Shown one piece after another: positions 50,283 through 58,413 of a DNA stretch of 64,000 nt. The position numbers and the translations under genes were made by a program. Within the stretch, counting starts at the first letter, position 1; each line of letters begins with the position of its first letter. Source of the stretch: Planctomycetota bacterium (GTDB lineage: Bacteria > Planctomycetota > UBA8742 > UBA2392); contig JAIOJA010000076.1 of NCBI GenBank assembly GCA_019912315.1, positions 104,394-168,393 on the forward strand, read 5' to 3'. Under the pieces are notes generated by a model that was not told the origin of the DNA, ran no database searches, and worked only from the letters and a program-made list of their open reading frames with translations.

Positions 50283-51441
50283 CACGCCCCTTTCGGCGGT
50301 CCAGCTCGCGCTGGATGTCGCGCAGCATTTCCTCGAGCTCGGCGTCTGTCAGATCGCGCACTTCGCGGGTGGCCTGGCCCGTCATGCGGTCACGGGCCTT
50401 GCGGGCCTCGATGCGCACGGCTTCGACGGGGTCTTTGTCCATCATGCGCGCGAGGCGCGGCAGGGCTTCCTTGTCGTCAAGCATCCCGGCCACGCGACAG
50501 GCGATGGCGCGCAACTGGTCGTCCTGGTCCTCAAGCAGCGCGCGAACATAGGGGCGGGTCGCGATCAAGCGCCCCGAGCCCGCCGCGATCAGACCTTCCA
50601 GCGCCTCGGCGCGATCGGTGCTTTGCAGCTGGCGTATTACGGGCTCGGCCAGGGTTTTCTCGACCGCGATCAGGTCGTCAACGACTTCGCGCGGCAGGGG
50701 CCTTTTGCCAGGTGCTGGAGGCACCGGCGCGATTTCGTCAGGGCGCTCGCCGCCGTCGGCCGGAGGCGGGGAGCTTGTGTTGCCGGTCAGCGGGGCCGGG
50801 TCCGGCTCAAGCCTCTCGCGGGGGCGGCGTTCGCGGCGGTCGGGCTCTTCGTTGCCCTGGGCCGACATGACTTCGTTGAGCTTCTGTTGCGACGTGACGG
50901 CGAAGTAGAGCGAAACGGCGAACATGGGCAGCACTATGGCGAACATCACCAGCGGCAGTACCGGGCGCTTGCGTTCGGACTTTGCTTCTTCGACGTAGCT
51001 TTCCATCGCCGCGCGGGAATGCCGTGGCGCGCTCGTGTCTGGGCGGGGCGGTGCGAATGCCGGCTTGCGCACGACAGGCGCGGGTTTCGGTGCGGCTTCC
51101 GGCGCTTTCGCCACGGGGCTGTCAACCGGCGCGCAGCGCGAGCACTTCAGAATACCGCCAACCCGGGCGGCGCGACCCTCGATCAGATCCAGCGCCGTCA
51201 CCGGAATGCCACAGTTGTCGCAGCTCCAGACGGCCTGCTCGTAGTGTCCCAGGGCCCCGGTGGTTTCCTGCCCCATGCTTTCGGCGGCTTCATTCGTGGC
51301 GGCGCGCATGGCGGCGGCCGTCTGTTCCTTGGCGACGCAGCTTGAACATACGAGCTCGCCCTTGCGCTCCATGGCCTCACCGCGCGCGATACAACCCTCG
51401 CTTAGGGGACGTCCACACTTGTCGCAGAACTGCAGCAGCAT
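50275..51441 (-). CDS. Zinc-ribbon and HEAT-repeat membrane protein
   Basis: A 388-residue protein with two zinc-binding CxxC pairs (CDKC and CSSC near the N-terminus, then CDNC and CSRC), a Pro-rich linker, a transmembrane helix at about 165-185, and a C-terminal region with HEAT-like repeats (ALEGLIAAGSGRLIATRPYV, ALPRLARMMDKD). The protein ends with a basic tail. It overlaps the downstream gene by 8 bases, suggesting one operon with the toroid protein. Confidence 0.75.
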   Translation of the reverse strand: MLLQFCDKCGRPLSEGCIARGEAMERKGELVCSSCVAKEQTAAAMRAATNEAAESMGQETTGALGHYEQAVWSCDNCGIPVTALDLIEGRAARVGGILKCSRCAPVDSPVAKAPEAAPKPAPVVRKPAFAPPRPDTSAPRHSRAAMESYVEEAKSERKRPVLPLVMFAIVLPMFAVSLYFAVTSQQKLNEVMSAQGNEEPDRRERRPRERLEPDPAPLTGNTSSPPPADGGERPDEIAPVPPAPGKRPLPREVVDDLIAVEKTLAEPVIRQLQSTDRAEALEGLIAAGSGRLIATRPYVRALLEDQDDQLRAIACRVAGMLDDKEALPRLARMMDKDPVEAVRIEARKARDRMTGQATREVRDLTDAELEEMLRDIQRELDRRKGRDD

Positions 51442-51580
51442 AACGGGCCTCAGGGGTGGGCCCCAGGAGTACAAGGGGCAGCCGCCCCACTAACAATTGT
51501 AATAACGGACGAGCGCCGCAAAAGGTGCGACACACGACGCAATCGCGTTTCGGCAAAGAGGTTACGGGGCTGCCCGCGTT

Positions 51581-52477
51581 TCAGGGAAGCTCCTGTTTGA
51601 GGCAGAACACGCTGCCGCCGGACTTCATGAACTCGGAGGTGTCGAGCTCAAGCACCTCGAAACCCGCCTCACGAAGCGTGCCGGCGACGCGCGAGCCGTG
51701 CTGGATCAGCACATGGCGGTCGTCCGGGCAGTGAGCGTTGCAGGCGAAGTTGCCCGCGTCGTGCGGATCGACCGCAATCAGTTGTGTGAAGCCCGTTTGC
51801 AGACGCTTGCGCGAATCTTCGTCGAATGCCTCTTCAATATAGAGGGCGGTATCCGGGCCCATGATCGCCAGGCACGTGTCGAGGTGGTAGTAGCGCTCGT
51901 CCACCAGCGTCAGCGGAATCACGTCCGCCCCCGTGGCTTCACCCACGAACTCCCAGGCCTGCGCCATCGTGCGCGGGCCGACGCCACCCCAGAATACGTG
52001 ACGCCCGTGATGACGAATGGCGTCGCCGGTGCCTTCGAATGCGCGCAGCCCGGGCGGGCTTTCCATCACCCGGAAGTCGCGCTGGGCGTACCAGTCTCGA
52101 AAGTAGGTGACCTCGTTGAAGCGGGTGGGGCTGGCCATGCGCGACATGATGGCAAGAGGCTGCCCGTTGCGATCAAGACAGGTCAGGCTCTGGTTCGCGC
52201 TGAAGCAGAAGTCGGGCAGCCCGGCCGGCGCGTCGATGATGTCCACCTTGACGCCGATCCGCCGGTAGGCGTCCGCCAGGGCCTCCCACTGGGCCTGGGC
52301 CCGTGCGCGGTCAACCTGGTTGAGGTTGCCCTGCGCGTCGTGCATCCAGGGGTTGATGGCGCTTTCCACGCTGAAGTGTTCGGGCGCGGCCATCAGCACA
52401 CGGGCGCACGGCGGGCGCGGCGGCGCGCTGGAAATCGCTTTGGCGACTTCTGACGGGTCCGTTACCACCCTTCCCAT
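51581..52477 (-). CDS. DDAH/arginine-deiminase-fold guanidino-modifying enzyme
   Basis: A 298-residue enzyme of the pentein fold (arginine deiminase/DDAH/amidinotransferase). Key parts are PDFCFSANQSL, the HLDTCLAIMG segment with His, and the C-terminal GGSVFCLKQEL, where Cys292 is the probable nucleophile. It may hydrolyse arginine or dimethylarginine; precise substrate is not assignable. Start at 52477 after AAGGAA. It lies upstream of the arginine decarboxylase/agmatinase genes, suggesting linked arginine metabolism. Confidence 0.82.
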   Translation of the reverse strand: MGRVVTDPSEVAKAISSAPPRPPCARVLMAAPEHFSVESAINPWMHDAQGNLNQVDRARAQAQWEALADAYRRIGVKVDIIDAPAGLPDFCFSANQSLTCLDRNGQPLAIMSRMASPTRFNEVTYFRDWYAQRDFRVMESPPGLRAFEGTGDAIRHHGRHVFWGGVGPRTMAQAWEFVGEATGADVIPLTLVDERYYHLDTCLAIMGPDTALYIEEAFDEDSRKRLQTGFTQLIAVDPHDAGNFACNAHCPDDRHVLIQHGSRVAGTLREAGFEVLELDTSEFMKSGGSVFCLKQELP

Positions 52478-52505
52478 GGGTATTTCCTTGCGGTATCAGA
52501 CAGGC

Positions 52506-52883
52506 ATGAACCACGTGTTTACGATACTAAACGGCGGCGTACTTCTGTGGCTGATAATTGGTGTGTTCCTGAAACGCCGCCACCCCCTGCACATGATGTG
52601 GATGACCGCGGGCTTCGCGCTGGACACCGCGCTGCTGCTGTTCATTGAGCTGGACCGCAAGGCCACCGGGCAACTGTTCGCACCGATGGGCCCCTGGCTG
52701 GTGGTACACATCGTGATCGCGACGGTGCTGTTGTTCTGGTACCCGATGCTGATATTCAGTGGCGGCAAAGTCAGCGCGGGCAAACCCAAAGGCTTCCACA
52801 AGAAGATCGCCTTCACCTTCTTCGTCCTGCGCTTCCTGCTGTGGGTAACAGCCGTCCTGGCCATGGAAGCCAAAGCAGGTTGA
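52506..52883 (+). CDS. Small membrane protein, possibly DUF420-like
   Basis: A 125-residue protein with four hydrophobic segments and conserved-looking His residues (HPLHMM, VVHIV, FHKK). The pattern of membrane helices and His placement is like DUF420/CtaM-type proteins linked to haem or cytochrome oxidase assembly, but the match is tentative. It is divergent from the pentein-fold gene with only a 28-base gap. Confidence 0.65.
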   Translation: MNHVFTILNGGVLLWLIIGVFLKRRHPLHMMWMTAGFALDTALLLFIELDRKATGQLFAPMGPWLVVHIVIATVLLFWYPMLIFSGGKVSAGKPKGFHKKIAFTFFVLRFLLWVTAVLAMEAKAG

Positions 52884-52916
52884 CGCGAACTTCGCGCCTT
52901 CGCGTCCGTAGTGCAA

Positions 52917-53768
52917 TCAACTGACGTACGGCAACAAAAACTCGCGCGCACGTTGTGCGACTTCGACGGCCTTGTGTTCGAACGTGTATAGCTCGACGGT
53001 GATCCAGCCATTGTTGTAGTCGGCCTGATTCAGTTGCCTGAAAAACTCATCAAAATCGATGGCCCCGTCGCCCGGCACCAGGTGGAAATGCACGCGGTCG
53101 GCGGCGATGTCCTCGATCTGAATATGATGAATACGCCCCTTGAACTTCGCCGCGTTCTCGGCCGGGTCTTCACCCACACAGTAGAAGTGCCCGACGTCGA
53201 AGTTCAGCCCCAGCCAGTCGGCAGCGAGCGCGTCGCCTTCAAAGCGCCGCATGAACTCTTCGTACTGCCCGGTTTTTTCGATGAGTAAGTTCGGCTCGGG
53301 CTCGATGCACAGGCGCACGCCTGCTTCCTTCGCGTCGGGCAACACGCTGCGGATACCTTCTTCAAACCAGTCGGCGGCCTGCTCGCGGGTGACGCCTTCG
53401 TCGATTGGCCCGCCCGGCTCGGTGCTGATGGTCGGCGCGCCCAGCTTTGCGGCAAGATGAAGACAGTGTCGCGTGTGCTCAACGCGCAGCTTGCGGCGCT
53501 CGGGGTCACGCTCGCACCAGGACGGGCGATGGCAGCCCTCGATGCCGTACAGCATGAAGGCGTTGCAGTTGGAAACGGACAGATTGCGCGCCGCCAACTT
53601 CTCGCGCCAGCGAGCAACATCGGCGTCTTTCACATCCGGCGGGAAGGCGTGCGGCGTATCCAGCAGAATCTCAATGCCCTGATAGCCCGCGTCAGCCACA
53701 AGGTCGATTGCCTCATCCAGCGAGTAGCGTTTCATGGCGTTGCTTGCAAATGCAAGTCGAAAGGACAT
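52917..53768 (-). CDS. Sugar phosphate isomerase/epimerase-like TIM-barrel protein
   Basis: A 283-residue protein of the AP-endonuclease-2-like TIM-barrel family. Metal-ligand candidates are the Glu of GIEILLDT, Glu in IEPEPNLL, His in DVGHFYC and the late Glu of TVELYTFEH. Start at 53768 after CGGAGGG. Substrate not identified. It is next to the FHA gene on the same strand and may be co-transcribed. Confidence 0.83.
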   Translation of the reverse strand: MSFRLAFASNAMKRYSLDEAIDLVADAGYQGIEILLDTPHAFPPDVKDADVARWREKLAARNLSVSNCNAFMLYGIEGCHRPSWCERDPERRKLRVEHTRHCLHLAAKLGAPTISTEPGGPIDEGVTREQAADWFEEGIRSVLPDAKEAGVRLCIEPEPNLLIEKTGQYEEFMRRFEGDALAADWLGLNFDVGHFYCVGEDPAENAAKFKGRIHHIQIEDIAADRVHFHLVPGDGAIDFDEFFRQLNQADYNNGWITVELYTFEHKAVEVAQRAREFLLPYVS

Positions 53769-53812
53769 GGCGCCCTCCGTGAATGGCAGATGGGGCGAAG
53801 CACGATGGCGCA

Positions 53813-54553
53813 TCAGCCCTTGAGCGAGAACTTGAAGCGCTTCGCGCCGTCCGGGTGCTTCAGCGTGATCGCGACGACAACCTCGTCGCCTTCGCCAAGA
53901 GGCTGCGGCTGTGTCAGCGGGTTGCCGTTGAGGTAAGTGCCGTTGGTGCTGCGCATGTCCTCAATGAAGTAGCCCGGCCCCTGACGATAAACGCGGAAGT
54001 GGCGCTTGCTGATGGTCGGAATCGCGAAGACAGGATCCGACGGAGGCTCACGCCCGATCACCAGTTCGTCGCCGATAACGTAGCGGTGCCCGTCTTCCTC
54101 GTCGATCAGCCCCCCGTTGGCCTGGCGGGTCTGAATCTTGGTCTGGTTGATCGTGTCAGTCGGCGGGTGGGTTTCGTCCTTGGGCTCGTCGTCGGGCTCA
54201 AGGTCGTCGATGCTCGCGGGCGCGTCTTCCACGGCGCCCGGCTTTGTGGCGCCTTCCATGTGCTCGATGACGGAAAGCGAGACCAGCCCCGCAAGTCCCG
54301 AACCCTGAAAGAACCTGGCCAGATCATCGGTGACGCGGACACGAAGCTGTTTGCCGCCGCTGGCGTCCACCAGCTTCGGGCCGATGACTTTGAAGGATTG
54401 TTCGCTCAGGTTTTTGCAGGCCGAGCAATCGACCTCAAGCTCACCGTAGGGCAACTCGATCAGCTTGCCGAAGTTTTCCTCAACGGCGGCTTTGAAGGCG
54501 GCATCGCCGTCTACGTTGATTTGCAGGCGATTCCAGCGCACGGTGGCAGTCAT
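53813..54553 (-). CDS. FHA-domain protein with STAS-like N-terminus
   Basis: A 246-residue protein. The C-terminal FHA domain (about 150-235) includes VIGREPPSD, SKRHFRVYRQG and MRSTNGTYLNG, which recognise phosphothreonine. The first 100 residues have a STAS-like flavour (LVDASGGKQLRVRVTDDL, FFQGSGLAGLVSL), which is inference. The middle is acidic and disordered. It might read out the Ser/Thr kinases in the window. Confidence 0.85.
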   Translation of the reverse strand: MTATVRWNRLQINVDGDAAFKAAVEENFGKLIELPYGELEVDCSACKNLSEQSFKVIGPKLVDASGGKQLRVRVTDDLARFFQGSGLAGLVSLSVIEHMEGATKPGAVEDAPASIDDLEPDDEPKDETHPPTDTINQTKIQTRQANGGLIDEEDGHRYVIGDELVIGREPPSDPVFAIPTISKRHFRVYRQGPGYFIEDMRSTNGTYLNGNPLTQPQPLGEGDEVVVAITLKHPDGAKRFKFSLKG

Positions 54554-54724
54554 GCGCTCAATTTACGCCAATGGGGCGCTGCGGCGCAAGGGTGCTGTCG
54601 GGTGTCCGATAATCCGCGCGCGATTGTCCACAAACCCATATTTTCAGGGCTTTTTACTGACTTTCTTCAAAGCCTGAACGGCCACGGACCGATTGCTTTG
54701 CGGGACAAAGTAATTGAGGCCGTC

Positions 54725-55411
54725 ATGAGCGTGCAACTTGCCAGGCTTTTGTATCAGCCCGAACTTCACTTTCGCTTTGCCTGGCGCAAGCCCGTCGCGC
54801 GCCTGAATTGCGGTCTGCTGGCCGGGGGCGTTGCGGGGGCCATGTGCTGGGGCGCTGCAATGGGCAGCCACGTAGGGCGCGCGCACGTCTGGATCACGCT
54901 TGTCAAGATGCCCCTGTTTCTGCTGTTCACCCTGGCATTGTGCTTTCCGCTGATGCACATCGCGCTGCTGGTGTCCGGCGTAAACGCGCGAGTCTCGCAG
55001 ACGTTGACCATCGCCTTGAGCGGGCTTTCCACCATGGCGATCTGCCTTGGCGCGCTCTCGCCCGTTGTCGGCCTGTTCTGCGTTTCGGCGCCGATACCGA
55101 GTATGGCGAGCTACCTGAACCTGTACGTGCTTTGCTTTTGCTGCGGCGTTGTTGCCGGGCTGTCGGGGCTGCGTGTGCTGTCCCGCGGCATGAAGTCGCT
55201 GGGGCAGGGGCGCGTTGGCCGGGCCCTGTTGCTCTGGGCGTTCATCTACCAGTTTGTCGGCGCGCAGATGGCGTGGGTGCTGCGCCCCTGGATCGGCAGC
55301 AGCTACGGCGTTGACGGCTACAGCCTGGCGCACGGGCTGTCGGGGAATTTTTACATGGGCGTGTGGGCGGTACTCATGCGCTGGCTGAAAGAAATGGGAG
55401 CGATGGCATGA
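54725..55411 (+). CDS. Membrane protein A of a paralogous pair
   Basis: A 228-residue protein with about six hydrophobic segments, and a signature near the C-terminus, VGAQMAWVLRPWIG. No family is recognised. The start at 54725 follows TTGAGG; longer frames upstream run antisense through the FHA gene and are rejected. It overlaps the next gene, which is its distant paralogue, by 4 bases (ATGA). Confidence 0.75.
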   Translation: MSVQLARLLYQPELHFRFAWRKPVARLNCGLLAGGVAGAMCWGAAMGSHVGRAHVWITLVKMPLFLLFTLALCFPLMHIALLVSGVNARVSQTLTIALSGLSTMAICLGALSPVVGLFCVSAPIPSMASYLNLYVLCFCCGVVAGLSGLRVLSRGMKSLGQGRVGRALLLWAFIYQFVGAQMAWVLRPWIGSSYGVDGYSLAHGLSGNFYMGVWAVLMRWLKEMGAMA

Positions 55412-56169
55412 GTACGAATGAAGAAAGCGCAAGCAGTCAGAGTCAACTTGCCGGCGCCGTCGCGAAGTCCAACCCGATGCGCCAGTGGCTAAGGCGCTGG
55501 GAAGGCGACGAGTTCCGGCTTGCGGGGCCCTTGAGCGTCGGAAACGGGCTCCTGCGCGCGCAAGGGGCGGTGGCGCGAGACCTGTTGGGCTCGCGCGGGC
55601 TTAACACCTACATCGCCGGCTGCGGGATCATCACGGTATTCGCGTCGCTGCTGTACGGCGCGATTCTCGGGTCGGTCAACGGCGCCGGGCAGGTTCTTTA
55701 CGCGGCCCTGAAATTTCCGGTGGTGATCGTCGGCTCATGCGCGGTCTGCCTGCCGAGTTTCTACGTGTTCCAGGCGCTGACCGGGGCGCGCCTTACGTTG
55801 CAGCAGGCGCTGGCCTCGGTGCTTATGCTGGGCGCGGCGGCCGGCTTGATTCTGCTTGGTTGCGCGCCGATTGCCTGGTTTTTCAGCGTCAGTACCAGTG
55901 ACGGCGCGACGACGTTTCTTGGGTTGATGCACGCGGTGATCATCGCCCTGAGCACGACCTTCGGCTTTCACTTCCTTGCACGCACACACCGTTATGTCGC
56001 GTGGAAATACGGCGAACGGCTGTTTGACGGGCGGGTGCTGGCCCTCTGGTTTGTGCTGCTGGTGATGGTCGGCGCGCAGATGGCGCATTTTATCGGGCCG
56101 CTGGATTCCGGGCGCGGACTGCTGGAAACGGAGCGTGGCTTTTTTCTGGCAGCGCTGCTTGATACTTGA
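55408..56169 (+). CDS. Membrane protein B of a paralogous pair
   Basis: A 253-residue protein with a longer soluble N-terminus (about 50 residues) and about six hydrophobic segments. The C-terminal motif MVGAQMAHFIGPL matches that of membrane protein A in position, so the two are probably old duplicates acting as a heteromer. Start follows GGGAG, and the stop of gene A overlaps it. A terminator follows. Confidence 0.75.
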   Translation: MSTNEESASSQSQLAGAVAKSNPMRQWLRRWEGDEFRLAGPLSVGNGLLRAQGAVARDLLGSRGLNTYIAGCGIITVFASLLYGAILGSVNGAGQVLYAALKFPVVIVGSCAVCLPSFYVFQALTGARLTLQQALASVLMLGAAAGLILLGCAPIAWFFSVSTSDGATTFLGLMHAVIIALSTTFGFHFLARTHRYVAWKYGERLFDGRVLALWFVLLVMVGAQMAHFIGPLDSGRGLLETERGFFLAALLDT

Positions 56170-56223
56170 GCACGACTGATCAGGCCCGGCAGACCAGCAG
56201 GTCGCTCCCCCATACCGGGCCGC

Positions 56224-56256
56224 CAGGGGCGTGCGAAAGCACGCCCCTGTTGTATT
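56224..56256 (+). terminator. Terminator of the membrane-pair operon
   Basis: CAGGGGCGTGC/GCACGCCCCTG is a perfect 11-base stem with a GAAA loop, followed by TTGTATT. Confidence 0.85.
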
Positions 56257-56307
56257 CCACCCTTGTTGATTGGCGCGGGCGTCGCTATGCAGGCCACGGA
56301 GGGAAAC

Positions 56308-56613
56308 ATGCTGACCGTCGTCGCCAAAGTCCGCGCCAAAACCGGGCGCGAAGCCGAAGTCGAATCCGAGTTGTCGAAGCTGGTGGCAGCCACCCGCAAA
56401 GAGAACGGCTGCCTGAACTACGACCTGCACCGCAGCCAGACCGAGCCAAACGTGTTTCTGTTCTACGAGAACTGGACCGACCGCGCCGCCCTTGATGCCC
56501 ACGCCGCCTCGCCGCACATGAGGGCCTGGGGCGCGAAACAGCCGGACATGCTGGCGCACGGGGTTGAGGTAAACCTGTTCGACATGATCAGCGACGCGCC
56601 CTGGTTGCGCTGA
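56308..56613 (+). CDS. Antibiotic biosynthesis monooxygenase (ABM) domain protein
   Basis: A 101-residue protein of the ABM dimeric ferredoxin-like fold: LTVVAKVRAKTGREAEVE, NGCLNYDLHRS, FLFYENWTD. Members are mono-oxygenases or dimeric quinone-related enzymes, but many are of unknown function. The start at 56308 follows GGAGGG. Stands alone between a terminator and a convergent Sel1 gene. Confidence 0.88.
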   Translation: MLTVVAKVRAKTGREAEVESELSKLVAATRKENGCLNYDLHRSQTEPNVFLFYENWTDRAALDAHAASPHMRAWGAKQPDMLAHGVEVNLFDMISDAPWLR

Positions 56614-56633
56614 CCCGTGGATCGCGCGCCCGT

Positions 56634-57449
56634 TCAGTCCGGCTTGGCTAGATCGCGCAGGCGTTGCGCGGCGGCGGATTGCACTTCCGTATCATCGCCC
56701 TGGGCGACCGCCTGGCGATACCATGCCCGGGCCTGCTCAAGATTCCTGCGGACGCCGCTGCCCTGCGCGTACATGTCGCCGGTGGCAAGCATACTGGCAG
56801 GGTGATCCGCGGCCGCCCCGCGCTCGAACCAGTAGAAGGCGTCGTCCTCGCTGCGCGGGACGCCATCGCCATCCAGGTGCATTACGCCAAGGTAATAGCT
56901 CGCGCCGCCGATGCCGGCATCCGCGGCGTCCAGGAACCAGACCGCCGCCTCCGCATGATCGGGCGCGGTCGCGATGCCCTCATAGTAGAACAGCCCCAGG
57001 TAATACGACGACATGGCGTTGCCCGCGCCGGCCCCCCGTTGCAGCCACTGAAAGGCCTGCGGGTCGCTTTGGGCCACACCCTTGCCGTAGAAATAGAGCT
57101 GCCATACGTAGCTGAGCGCGTCGTGCTGGCCCTGCTCGGCGGCTTGTTCCACCCACTTTGCGGCCCGCGCGAAGTCAATCGGCACGCCGCGGTTGCCGGT
57201 CATGTACCAGAGCCCGAGTTCGAATTGCGCCTCTTTGTCGCCGCGCTCCGCGGCACTGAGCATATAGCGGCGGGCCTCTTCAACACGATTGGCGTCGCGC
57301 AATTCCATACCGCGCGTGTAAGCCTCGCCCGGTGTCAGCGAGCCCGGGGTGTCCGTGGCAGGCTGGTCCGCGCCGGGCGCCGGAGGCTTCGCCGCCGTGG
57401 CGCAACCGGCGATCGTCAAGGCGCAAAACAGACAGGCGATGAGTCGCAT
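56634..57449 (-). CDS. Sel1-repeat lipoprotein
   Basis: A 271-residue protein with lipobox TIAGC (Cys16). It has about six Sel1-like helical repeats with the A..G...A...LG..Y..G.G pattern (for example AQFELGLWYMTGN, SSYYLGLFYYEG, ASYYLGVMHLDGDG). These scaffolds mediate envelope protein interactions. Start at 57449 is where the lipoprotein signal begins; the longer frame runs into the terminator hairpin upstream. Confidence 0.85.
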   Translation of the reverse strand: MRLIACLFCALTIAGCATAAKPPAPGADQPATDTPGSLTPGEAYTRGMELRDANRVEEARRYMLSAAERGDKEAQFELGLWYMTGNRGVPIDFARAAKWVEQAAEQGQHDALSYVWQLYFYGKGVAQSDPQAFQWLQRGAGAGNAMSSYYLGLFYYEGIATAPDHAEAAVWFLDAADAGIGGASYYLGVMHLDGDGVPRSEDDAFYWFERGAAADHPASMLATGDMYAQGSGVRRNLEQARAWYRQAVAQGDDTEVQSAAAQRLRDLAKPD

Positions 57450-57494
57450 GAATCCACTCGACGGGGTGTGGAACGGGCCGTGCAGTCTAATAAT

Positions 57495-57525
57495 GAAGAC
57501 GCCGCGCACGAAGCGCGGCGTCTTC
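57495..57525. terminator. Terminator hairpin between coiled-coil and Sel1 genes
   Basis: GAAGACGCCGCGC and its complement form a perfect 13-base stem with a 5-base loop. On the minus strand it is followed by ATTATTAG, so it probably terminates the upstream coiled-coil gene. Confidence 0.8.
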
Positions 57526-57539
57526 ATTTGTACGTCATG

Positions 57540-58298
57540 CTAGCGGTGCAGTTCTTTCAACTCTTTGCGCACGCGCTCGGCCTCCTGCTTGAGTTCGCGG
57601 ATCGCGTTTTCAATTTTCTCGCGCTCGCGGACGCTGTCGGATTTCTCGAAGCGCACCTTAAGGTTGCTGACTTCCTCCTCGATTTCGTTGATCACGTCTT
57701 CGAGCTCACCCAGGTGACGTTCGCGGTCTGCGTCGCGATCACGCTGGCCCTCGCCGCGCGGTTCGCCCTCCTCGCGGGCGCGTTCGATTTCCTCGATTGC
57801 GCGTTCCAGGCGCTGGCGATCCTCGCCGCGGGCGTTCTTCAATTGCTTGCGCAATTCTTTCAGGCGCTGCTCCACGCGCTCCGCGTTCTGGGGTCTGCGG
57901 TCGCCCTCGGGGCGGGGGAGTGCGGGCATGGGGCGCATGTCCGGGCGCGGAATCGGTTTCCAGAACATGCCGTCGTCGTTGTCGTCCAGATGAAACGTTT
58001 CGCCGGTGGCCGTGTTCAGCAGCAGAATCACGTCGTCGTGGGTGATGACCTGCCAGGTGCCCGGCCGGGAAGGGGCGGCAAAGAGACCCCACGGGGCGCC
58101 CGGAGTCGTGCGCCCGTCCTCTTTTTCCGCCCATGTAATCTTTGCGCCCGGTTTCACTTCTTCCTCGACGATTATGATCTCGCCGTCTTTCTCAATCACT
58201 TCGCCGCGTGTCGTGCGCTGGGCGTCCGTGTGCGCGGCGCTGAACGCGCCAATGCCGACCAGCAGGACGGCTGCGGCGGCGGTTATGAGATTCTGCAT
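57540..58298 (-). CDS. Exported coiled-coil protein
   Basis: A 252-residue protein with a signal peptide (1-25). A beta-type region (about 30-110) is followed by a Pro/Arg-rich linker and a long charged coiled coil from 135 to the end (QRLKELRKQLKNARGEDRQR and similar). No known domain. It is divergent from the SagB-like gene. Confidence 0.75.
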   Translation of the reverse strand: MQNLITAAAAVLLVGIGAFSAAHTDAQRTTRGEVIEKDGEIIIVEEEVKPGAKITWAEKEDGRTTPGAPWGLFAAPSRPGTWQVITHDDVILLLNTATGETFHLDDNDDGMFWKPIPRPDMRPMPALPRPEGDRRPQNAERVEQRLKELRKQLKNARGEDRQRLERAIEEIERAREEGEPRGEGQRDRDADRERHLGELEDVINEIEEEVSNLKVRFEKSDSVREREKIENAIRELKQEAERVRKELKELHR

Positions 58299-58413
58299 GG
58301 AATGGCCTCCGTGATTAATGTGTCTCCTTAGTCTACTACGCCTGTGGGCGCCTTGCGTAACGGGAATTCTGCGGAAACTGCAATGCCTTGCTATAAAGAA
58401 CGCGGAGAGATCT

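Noticed and set aside
53783..54724. N-terminal extension of membrane protein A
   Set aside because: It is antisense to the FHA gene; the start at 54725 has a ribosome-binding site and gives a normal membrane protein.
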